Shown: piece by piece, positions 1 through 5,164 of the stretch
Position numbering within the stretch: the stretch's first letter is position 1
Layout: every line of letters begins with the position of its first letter
NCBI GenBank assembly: GCA_028700875.1
Contig: JAQVRW010000237.1
Location: forward strand, 1 to 5,164
DNA: 5,164 bases
Direction of reading: 5' to 3'
DNA from: Candidatus Zixiibacteriota bacterium
Lineage (GTDB): Bacteria > Zixibacteria > MSB-5A5 > GN15 > JAAZOE01
Made by a program: the position numbers and the translations under genes
The notes under the pieces: model-generated
The model's input: only the letters and a program-made list of their open reading frames with translations
The model's database searches: none
Told to the model about the DNA's origin: nothing

Positions 1-436
1 TCAGATTCTGAACCTGGAGCTTGCGGCGGATGATTTCCCGATGCTTGTGAACCGTCTGGACGGAGATATTCAGGGCTTTGGCGATCTCCTTGGACGGCCG
101 CCGCATCATGATCTGTTCGCAGACTTCCGCTTCCCGAGGAGTTAGTTTGGTGAAGTTCTCCTCGAACGTGACCACACCGGCGCCGACGATCGAATCAAGT
201 GCATCCTCCAGGGCGGCCAACTCTTTACTGCCGAGCGACCCCTCTCCCTGGCGAAGCTTCTTCATATGCGGGGTCAGAATATGCTGGACGCTGGAACAGA
301 TGTCATGCCGGTATTCCGCTTTTTCCCGCTCGATATGCCCCAGGATGGTCTGCATGGCGATGTTGTTTTCCATCAAGGCCTTGCGCTCAGACGAAAGCAT
401 GGCATTCGCCACCTGCAATTCCACATAAGCCTGCAT
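1..436 (-). other. Helical linker plus LuxR/FixJ helix-turn-helix output region of the regulator
   Basis: This is the output part of the large regulator, residues 1264-1408. A long, charged, probably coiled-coil helix (about 1264-1325) is followed by a second helical stretch and then the HTH from residue 1361. The scanning and recognition helices are covered by SKEIAKALNIS and VQTVHKHREIIRRKL. The linker aligns by eye with the conserved pre-HTH linker I remember from deltaproteobacterial PAS-LuxR proteins (a helix, then a proline-containing motif resembling LTPHMKKLR, then the HTH). Here it carries EREKAEYRHDI with H1307-D1308, which resembles a histidine-kinase H-box, but no ATP-binding domain follows. 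The last helix of the LuxR fold is cut by the window edge. Confidence 0.85.
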
Positions 437-3400
437 CCGCTCGATTTCGGCGGCCGCCCGAGCGGCGGCTATGGCAATCAGGGGCTGCGCCTGCTGGATG
501 AATTCCGACTGAATGGGCTTGTCGTTCATGACCGCGAGGAGACCTATGACTTCCCCCGACTGGCCGAACAACGGCGTCCCGATATAGCTTTCCGCCCCCA
601 AACGCGCCACATGAGAATCATCCGGAAAACGCCCCCGCAGGCCGTCTGCGTAGACGCAGGTAGTCTTGGAGGCGATCGTCTCACCGGGCGGGCCGGTCAA
701 TTCGTGTTCGAAATTCCGATCGATCTTTTTGCCGTTCCAGAACGCCAGCGTCTTGATTGTTCCTTTGTCCGGTCCGGCCAATTCGGCGACATAGGCGTAT
801 CGACACCCCAATCCTTCCGCCACATGCCTCATCAGCAGTTGGAAAAATTCCCGGCCGTTGCCCGTCGACGTCCCCTTCGCCAGTGATTGGAGCATCGACT
901 CCGCCCGTTTGCGTTCCGTGACGTCGGTAAACACGACGACGCCGGCGACCACCTCGCCCGCCTCATTCCGCACCGGAGCCGCGTTGGTCAGTACCCAGCG
1001 ATCCGGCCCATCATCTTTCTTGATGATTGCTTCGGCGTTCTCGGTCGTTTTCCCGTGCAATATCGCCTGGGACAAGGGCAGTTCTTCCGGCTCATACATG
1101 ACCCCGTTGGGTCTGGATAATTGCCAATACTTTGCGCGCGCCGACAATGGAAGACCGGCCAATGTGTTCGTGGTCGTGCCGTGAATTCGCATAGCCGCCC
1201 GGTTGACCACCCTGATTTTCCCCTCCGGGGCTTCGGCGATAAGAATTCCCGCCGTCGACTGGTCGATCGCCGCCGCCAACAGTGCTTTTGTCTCGGCCAA
1301 CTCCTGTTGCGCCCGTTTTCGCTCGGTGATGTCCCGGATCGTTGTAAGAAAATACTTCTGTCCGCCAAAGGCGATGATGTCGGCCGACACCAAACCGGTA
1401 AGAATATGTCCCGACTTGGTCCGAAACGTGGCTTCCATGTCGTGCGCGCGACCAGTGGCCTCCGATGTCGCAATAACCCTGGCGCGATCCATGGGGTCGG
1501 CCCACAGCCCGATATCCAATGGGTTTCTACCCACCACCTCTTCCCTGGTAAGCTCGAAAATGCGTTCGAAACCGGAGTTTACCTCCAGAAGAGTGTTGTC
1601 GGTCAGAGAACTGATGACAATCGAGTCGGGCGAGGAATCGAAAGCGCTCGCGAACTTTTCCTCGGACAATCGCAATGCATCCGTGGCTTCCCGCCGCTCG
1701 GTGATATCCCGGGCCGAGGTCAGGTAACCGGTGACCGTGCCAGAATCATCCGTGAGGGCTTTGTACCACCACGCTAACAACCGCGCCCGGCCGTCCCGCC
1801 GACGTTGCCGGGATTCGATATAGATTATGTTTTTATCGTCCTGCACTGCTGGCGGCCCCTCATAGGTATCGTATCCCTCGATGAAATAGACGCGGGCATC
1901 TTTGCCCACGACGTCCTCCCCGAAGAAATCATACCCGGCCTTGTTGGCCCAGGTATACACGCCTTCCGGGCTGACCTCCATGATGATATCCGGCACCGAC
2001 GCCAGCAAGGCCTCGTTCCGGGTGGACAACGTCCCCAGTTGTTCCTCGGCCCGCTTGCGCTCCAGTACGTTGGCGATGGCGTCGGCGATCATCTTCAATC
2101 GCCGAATATCCTCCAGCAACCATTGTACCCGGCGCGTGTGGGATCGCAACCCGACACATCCATGGACGGCCCCGCCCCGGCCGCGCAGGGGAACTTCTAG
2201 GAACGAACGAAGATCTTCTTTTTCAAAGTCCCGGCGTTCGGCGACCGCCTCGGGCGGCAAATCATCCAGCGAATTGATTTGGATAATGTCTCCGGCCAGC
2301 AGGGTTTTTTCGCTCCACGGATGGGTTCCCATCGGGATGTTTTGATACCTTGCCTTATAGCTGGGAAGCCCCTGCGCCCGCCACGAGTAGACCGAACTCC
2401 AACAGGAAAAGTCATCGGAGGCCAGAACGACATAGGCGCTATCCATGCCCAGGACGGTGCCGACCTCCTGAAGGCAATCGTGAATCTGGCTGTCGACTTC
2501 CGTCCCCATGCAGGACGCGAATTGAGCCAAAAGCTCCGTGATAAGGGTGTCGAACGCCACCTGCCGGTGAAGCGCCTCTTCGGCCTGCTTTCGTTCGGTG
2601 ATATCGATGAAGGAAATCATGACCCTGGTAAGGGTTTCACGGCAATGCGGAGCCACCGATAACCGAAATGCCAAATATCGACACCGCCCGTCCTGATGGG
2701 CAATGGGCACTTCGCCTTCAAATCGCGTCTTACCCTCGGCCAAAGCGGTCAACATTTCCCTGGAAACCGGCCAGGATTCCCGGATGAACATAGCGGGAAC
2801 ACGCCGGTTAAGCTCTTCTTTGTCGCCGGCTTGAAAATACCGCAGGCTTTCCGCATTCGCATCCAACAGCGTTATCAAATCCCGCCATTCGTTCCTCTCG
2901 GACTCGTGATCTTCCAGATATGCCCGGAAATCACGAACGCCCTCCGAACACAGTTGATTCAGACGGGCTTTGACTCTGGAGAAATCGGCTTCCCATATGG
3001 CAATGGCTGAATCCTCGAACAGGGAGCGGTATTTTCCTTCACTCTCGCGGAGCGCCTGTTCCGTCCGCTTGCGTTCGGTGATATCGAGACCGACGATGAT
3101 CGTGCCGATAAATTTATCGCCATCGTGCAGCGGCGAAACCGTTGCGAGAATGGGAATGTCTTGCCCAGCCCGGTTCTTGGCCGTTATTTCGCCGCTCCAG
3201 GTTTCGTTCCTACGTAAATGGACCCTGATTTCTGCCCGAAGAGCATCTATGTCGTTAAGGGGAACGATTTCCCTGGCTTGTTTCCCTAACATGTCGTCCT
3301 TGCCCCAACCGAAGAGTCGCTCCGCAAATTCATTCCAATAGGTAATAATGCCGTCGGCATCGATCGCGACGACCGTCTGCTGGACGGCATCAAGCAAACT

Positions 3401-4225
3401 GGCTTGGATCTCGAGTTTGGATTCATATTGCCGCCGGAGCGTAACATCGCGGGCGGTGCCGAAAATCAGGCCGTCGCTCAGCATTCTGGTCGTGGATTCG
3501 GAGTAGATGACCGTCCCGTCCTTTCGGATCAAGCGCTGCTTGCCCGAGACGGTCTTACCGGCCCGCAACTCGGCGAAGGAATCGGGGGCGGTTGCCAAAT
3601 CTTCAGGATAGACGACGTCCATCATATTGAACCGGAGCAGCTCCTCGCGGCTGTACCCCAGTTGCTCGCAAACACGGGCGTTGACTTCGATGAAAACCCC
3701 CTGCGGATCGGTGATAAAAACCGCTTCGCCCGACTGCTCGAAAAAAGAACGGAATCGGAGCTCGCTTTCCTGCAGAGCCTCCTCCGCCCGTTTGCGCTCG
3801 CTGATGTCCTTCATGATGCCGATAAACCCGGTGGGATTTCCGGCGTCATCCTTGAGAGCGCTGACCGACATCTCTGCGGAAAACCGGCGTCCGTCTTTCT
3901 TCAGCAGGGTCATGCCGACGCTGCGGGCCTGTCCGCCCTGAAGGATGTTCGTGGTATGCATCAGGGCTGTGGGCCGCTCATCGGGCGCGACAAGATCCCA
4001 GACATTGAAGCCCAGCAACTCCTCTTTATTCGAAAATCCGTGAATATCGACGGCCGCCTGGTTGCATTCGATGACATAGCCGTCGAGATCGACGACCGTT
4101 ATCGCGTCGGGTGATGATTCCAGGATGATCTTGAATTTGGAGTCGTCGGCGGGTAATGTTCGCCCGATGCTCCGGCGGGTTGATGAACCAGCAATCGTCT
4201 CGGCGGTGGTATGAGGGGCATTCAT
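1..4225 (-). CDS. Multi-PAS/GAF sensor with C-terminal LuxR-type DNA-binding domain (3' end outside window)
   Basis: Predicted cytoplasmic one-component transcriptional regulator; 1408 codons are visible and the gene runs off the left edge. Approximate order of domains: PAS1 30-146, PAS2 153-265, PAS3 276-386, PAS4 394-546 (long variant), GAF1 556-722, PAS5 737-845, PAS6 854-971, PAS7 979-1106, GAF2 1124-1262, helical linker 1264-1355, LuxR HTH from L1361. Most PAS units end in the usual PAC signature D-[IV]-[ST]-x-R-[KR], with the D at 140, 260, 381, 541, 840, 965 and 1101. The HTH begins LTPREAEV and contains SKEIAKALNIS and TVHKHREIIRRKL, typical of LuxR/FixJ. I see no membrane segment, signal peptide, histidine-kinase ATPase or receiver domain. 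The ATG at 4225 is the only reasonable start: an in-frame TAA lies at 4280-4282 with no ATG, GTG or TTG between. Ligands are not identifiable; no LOV cysteine motif was seen. The 3' end probably lacks only a few tens of codons. The architecture is certain; the targets and signals are not. Confidence 0.95.
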   Translation of the reverse strand, partial: MNAPHTTAETIAGSSTRRSIGRTLPADDSKFKIILESSPDAITVVDLDGYVIECNQAAVDIHGFSNKEELLGFNVWDLVAPDERPTALMHTTNILQGGQARSVGMTLLKKDGRRFSAEMSVSALKDDAGNPTGFIGIMKDISERKRAEEALQESELRFRSFFEQSGEAVFITDPQGVFIEVNARVCEQLGYSREELLRFNMMDVVYPEDLATAPDSFAELRAGKTVSGKQRLIRKDGTVIYSESTTRMLSDGLIFGTARDVTLRRQYESKLEIQASLLDAVQQTVVAIDADGIITYWNEFAERLFGWGKDDMLGKQAREIVPLNDIDALRAEIRVHLRRNETWSGEITAKNRAGQDIPILATVSPLHDGDKFIGTIIVGLDITERKRTEQALRESEGKYRSLFEDSAIAIWEADFSRVKARLNQLCSEGVRDFRAYLEDHESERNEWRDLITLLDANAESLRYFQAGDKEELNRRVPAMFIRESWPVSREMLTALAEGKTRFEGEVPIAHQDGRCRYLAFRLSVAPHCRETLTRVMISFIDITERKQAEEALHRQVAFDTLITELLAQFASCMGTEVDSQIHDCLQEVGTVLGMDSAYVVLASDDFSCWSSVYSWRAQGLPSYKARYQNIPMGTHPWSEKTLLAGDIIQINSLDDLPPEAVAERRDFEKEDLRSFLEVPLRGRGGAVHGCVGLRSHTRRVQWLLEDIRRLKMIADAIANVLERKRAEEQLGTLSTRNEALLASVPDIIMEVSPEGVYTWANKAGYDFFGEDVVGKDARVYFIEGYDTYEGPPAVQDDKNIIYIESRQRRRDGRARLLAWWYKALTDDSGTVTGYLTSARDITERREATDALRLSEEKFASAFDSSPDSIVISSLTDNTLLEVNSGFERIFELTREEVVGRNPLDIGLWADPMDRARVIATSEATGRAHDMEATFRTKSGHILTGLVSADIIAFGGQKYFLTTIRDITERKRAQQELAETKALLAAAIDQSTAGILIAEAPEGKIRVVNRAAMRIHGTTTNTLAGLPLSARAKYWQLSRPNGVMYEPEELPLSQAILHGKTTENAEAIIKKDDGPDRWVLTNAAPVRNEAGEVVAGVVVFTDVTERKRAESMLQSLAKGTSTGNGREFFQLLMRHVAEGLGCRYAYVAELAGPDKGTIKTLAFWNGKKIDRNFEHELTGPPGETIASKTTCVYADGLRGRFPDDSHVARLGAESYIGTPLFGQSGEVIGLLAVMNDKPIQSEFIQQAQPLIAIAAARAAAEIERMQAYVELQVANAMLSSERKALMENNIAMQTILGHIEREKAEYRHDICSSVQHILTPHMKKLRQGEGSLGSKELAALEDALDSIVGAGVVTFEENFTKLTPREAEVCEQIMMRRPSKEIAKALNISVQTVHKHREIIRRKLQVQNL
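902..3808 (-). repeat. Degenerate repeats at PAS/PAC junctions within the regulator gene
   Basis: A stretch of about 24 nt encoding D-[IV]-[ST]-E-R-[KR]-x-[AT] recurs at the ends of PAS units: 902-925, 1310-1333, 1685-1708, 2582-2605, 3062-3085 and 3785-3808, with a related copy (VLERKRAE) ending at 2068 after GAF1. The copies are similar in DNA (forms of CGTTCGGTGATATC on the plus strand) but not identical. Consecutive PAC aspartates are 120, 121, 160, 299 (spanning GAF1 and PAS5), 125 and 136 residues apart, so simple PAS units repeat at close to 120 residues. This reflects tandem domain duplication plus selection on the signal-transmitting helix; it is not a mobile repeat. Confidence 0.8.
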
Positions 4226-4240
4226 CTGGCTAACCTGTTG
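4226..4240 (-). promoter_or_regulatory. Weak ribosome binding site of the PAS/GAF regulator
   Basis: On the minus strand, CAGG at 4234-4237 lies 8 nt upstream of the ATG at 4225, and another purine-rich block (GGACAGGA, 4241-4248) lies just above it. This is a poor match to the Shine-Dalgarno consensus, so translation may be modest. The start is still fixed by the in-frame stop at 4280-4282 and the absence of other start codons. Confidence 0.4.
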
Positions 4241-4309
4241 TCCTGTCCCGCGGCATTCGCCAATTGGCGCCTTATTCGTTTATTTCCCCGTTGACGGCCG
4301 GCCAATACG

Positions 4310-4390
4310 ATATCGACATGCGACCAGCCCTCGTTTCCAGTTGACGCCCCCCCCATATCGATCACACGCCTAGCATTTGATATATCGACA
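4310..4390. repeat. Three direct copies of ATATCGA(C/T)(A/C) in the regulator's leader
   Basis: ATATCGACA occurs at 4310-4318 and 4382-4390, and the variant ATATCGATC at 4355-4363, all in the same orientation within 81 bp of non-coding DNA. The starts are 45 and 27 bp apart. The copies at 4310 and 4382 extend into short palindromes (CGATATCG and GATATATC). They could be binding half-sites for a regulator, possibly the encoded LuxR-type protein itself, but the motif is short and similar strings also occur in the coding DNA, so chance is possible. Confidence 0.3.
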
Positions 4391-4416
4391 GGCTGTGCGA
4401 AAAAATTACCCGGCGA

Positions 4417-4426
4417 CGGTCGACCG
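4417..4426. promoter_or_regulatory. 10-bp perfect palindrome, possible operator
   Basis: CGGTCGACCG is a perfect 10-bp inverted repeat. It lies about 20-30 nt downstream of the candidate minus-strand -10 box at 4448-4453, a position where a bound dimer could block initiation or early elongation. Dyad symmetry of this kind suits LuxR-type or other dimeric regulators. The assignment rests only on symmetry and position. Confidence 0.25.
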
Positions 4427-4447
4427 CAATTCATGTCAACCGATTGT

Positions 4448-4476
4448 ATTATAGGAGATTCCAGCCCATTTGCGAC
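4448..4476 (-). promoter_or_regulatory. Candidate sigma-70-type promoter for the PAS/GAF regulator
   Basis: The minus strand has a perfect -10 hexamer, TATAAT, at 4448-4453. The -35 position (4471-4476 with a 17-nt spacer) reads GTCGCA, only 3 of 6 matches to TTGACA. Transcription would start near 4441 and leave a leader of roughly 215 nt before the ATG. A perfect TTGACA also occurs on the minus strand at 4434-4439 but has no suitable -10 at the right distance. The weak -35 suggests either a low-level or an activator-dependent promoter. Confidence 0.35.
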
Positions 4477-4538
4477 GTATGTGATGCTTCCCGAAACGCA
4501 TCCGGTCGGGACGAATGACCAATTTCTAATCAAGCTTT

Positions 4539-4569
4539 AAGACAATCCTAACATTCCAATCCTTATTAT
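4539..4569 (+). promoter_or_regulatory. Possible promoter for the porin-like gene
   Basis: TATTAT at 4564-4569 differs from the -10 consensus at one position. AAGACA at 4539-4544 matches TTGACA at four positions but is 19 nt away, which is longer than optimal. Initiation would fall near 4576, giving a 5' untranslated region of about 78 nt. It is the best match I found in this stretch but could be chance. Confidence 0.2.
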
Positions 4570-4641
4570 GGTCGCGAGCCTGAACGAAGGGAAAGTTTGT
4601 GCCGTATGACAGCTGTTGAAAGCTTTACCGGATTTTCCAAG

Positions 4642-4647
4642 AAAGGA
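4642..4647 (+). promoter_or_regulatory. Ribosome binding site of the porin-like gene
   Basis: AAAGGA at 4642-4647 lies 6 nt upstream of the ATG at 4654, a good Shine-Dalgarno match and spacing. It decides the start: an in-frame ATG at 4648 directly abuts this site and so is too close, and another in-frame ATG at 4606 would put 16 extra residues in front of an otherwise typical Lys-Lys signal peptide. Confidence 0.7.
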
Positions 4648-4653
4648 ATGGAA

Positions 4654-5164
4654 ATGAAAAAAATCACTGCCGCATTCGTTCTGATGCTGGCGATTGCCGC
4701 CGGGACGGCCGTCGCCGCGGAAACGTCGGTCAAGGGGACGGTTTTCAGTACCTGGATGTTGAACAAAACCGACGGTCAGGGCAACTACAACGCCTTTTCC
4801 ATCGACCGCGCCTACGTCGGGGCCGAATCCAAGTTGTCGGACTATACCAGCCTGCGGATCACGTTTGATATCCGGCCCGACAGGTTTTCCTCCAAAAAAA
4901 CCACCGTGGTCGATTCCGAGGGCGATACGGTCGCCATCCCCTCGATGTCGGTCTATGACGGCCTCCCGGTCATTCTTAAGTATGCCTACGCCGACTGGAA
5001 AATCAAACCGGCGGCCCAGTACGTCCGGGTCCGCTTCGGTCTCCAGCCGACCATGTATCTGAATTATATCGAGGGCGCCTGGAACCGCCGCTATGTCGAG
5101 AAAAACATCACCGATATCGCCGGATGGGTCTCGACTTCCGACCTGGGCCTGTCCGCCCTGTTCC
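4654..5164 (+). CDS. Outer-membrane beta-barrel (porin-like) protein, 5' part only
   Basis: 170 codons are visible before the window ends. Residues 1-22 form a classic Sec signal peptide: MKK, a hydrophobic core, and a signal peptidase I site at AVA-A or VAA-E, so the protein is exported. The mature part shows alternating hydrophobic and polar residues, with aromatic residues, as in outer-membrane strands: SVKGTVFSTWML (25-36), FSIDRAYVGAESKL (48-61), TSLRITFDI (65-73), ILKYAYADWKI (107-117) and YVRVRFGLQPT (123-133). The later GAWNRRYVEK (141-150) and SDLGLS (162-167) resemble motifs I recall from porin-like proteins of Desulfobacterota and related groups. Residues 75-103 look like an extracellular loop. 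No lipobox cysteine is present. Full-length relatives would be roughly 350-450 residues, so most of the barrel lies outside. The gene is divergent from the large sensor gene, which may regulate it. The substrate is unknown; it could be a general porin, a phosphate-selective-type porin or an orphan barrel protein. Confidence 0.85.
   Translation, partial: MKKITAAFVLMLAIAAGTAVAAETSVKGTVFSTWMLNKTDGQGNYNAFSIDRAYVGAESKLSDYTSLRITFDIRPDRFSSKKTTVVDSEGDTVAIPSMSVYDGLPVILKYAYADWKIKPAAQYVRVRFGLQPTMYLNYIEGAWNRRYVEKNITDIAGWVSTSDLGLSALF

Larger units (their letters stand above)
4226..4653. other. Divergent intergenic control region (428 nt)
   Basis: This region separates two back-to-back genes and must hold both promoters. 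It looks lower in GC than the coding DNA around it. It contains three ATATCGA copies (4310, 4355, 4382), an eight-C run (4347-4354), the perfect palindrome CGGTCGACCG (4417-4426), a minus-strand TATAAT (4448-4453), a plus-strand TATTAT (4564-4569), and small palindromes ACAGCTGT (4609-4616) and AAAGCTTT (4619-4626). I find no RNA gene, no clear intrinsic terminator and no convincing protein-coding gene. The only open frame of note is a minus-strand TTG-started 103-codon frame at 4222-4533, which I do not accept as a gene. Confidence 0.75.

Noticed and set aside
220..1106. Histidine kinase activity of the large sensor
   Set aside because: There is no ATP-binding domain (no N, G1 or G2 boxes); the chain goes from GAF2 through a helical linker directly to the HTH.
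988..2433. Minus-strand frames at 988-1473, 1092-1505, 1929-2159 and 2197-2433
   Set aside because: They are out-of-frame shadows inside the real minus-strand gene; the true frame encodes recognisable PAS and GAF domains through the same DNA.
266..4114. Several long plus-strand open frames (for example 266-886, 1121-1777, 1805-2200, 3404-4114)
   Set aside because: They are antisense to the continuous minus-strand PAS/GAF gene, their products show no domain or signal, and they arise from the codon bias of the real gene.
4222..4533. A 103-codon minus-strand gene upstream of the sensor
   Set aside because: It has a TTG start, no ribosome binding site, no recognisable product and a probable promoter within it. 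Recorded as a low-interest finding only because of the ATGA overlap.
4588..4603. Possible sigma-54 (-24/-12) promoter before the porin-like gene
   Set aside because: The GG-N10-GC spacing is present at 4589-4602 but the remaining positions match the consensus poorly (AGGGAAA and GTGCC).
4566..4766. A 66-codon minus-strand frame
   Set aside because: It is antisense to the signal peptide and start of the porin-like gene; the hydrophobic look mirrors the opposite strand.
4865..5062. A 65-codon plus-strand frame
   Set aside because: It is an out-of-frame shadow inside the porin-like gene.
1..5164. CRISPR array, tRNA, rRNA, insertion sequence, phage or defence genes
   Set aside because: No regularly spaced short repeats, RNA-gene signatures, transposase motifs or terminal inverted repeats were seen; the only repeats are PAS junctions and short intergenic motifs.

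Overview
The window looks like a chromosomal fragment from a free-living Gram-negative bacterium. It is moderately GC-rich in its genes. One end carries a very large cytoplasmic multi-sensor regulator, and the other carries the start of an exported outer-membrane beta-barrel protein. The regulator's design (many PAS and GAF modules ending in a LuxR-type helix-turn-helix with no kinase) and the porin's motifs resemble proteins I associate with Desulfobacterota (former Deltaproteobacteria) or similar environmental lineages such as Zixibacteria. That placement is an impression from memory, not a measurement.

Layout: (1) Positions 1-4225, minus strand: a single uninterrupted reading frame of 1408 visible codons that runs off the left edge. 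It encodes PAS1-PAS2-PAS3-PAS4-GAF1-PAS5-PAS6-PAS7-GAF2-helical linker-LuxR HTH. I checked the frame at nine domain junctions and it stays constant, with no internal stop or frameshift. (2) Positions 4226-4653: a 428-nt divergent intergenic region holding candidate promoters, three copies of an ATATCGA motif, a 10-bp perfect palindrome and a run of eight C. No gene in it is convincing. (3) Positions 4654-5164, plus strand: the first 170 codons of a signal-peptide-bearing outer-membrane porin-like protein, cut by the right edge.

How they may work together: the regulator is predicted to read several cytoplasmic signals and act directly on DNA, as a one-component (non-phosphorelay) transcription factor. 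The porin-like gene starts back to back with it across a shared control region, so it is the most obvious candidate target, alongside autoregulation. This link is inferred from position only. No mobile element, tRNA, rRNA, CRISPR array or defence system was seen. The rest of the window is ordinary, and the points of interest are the regulator's architecture and its leader region.
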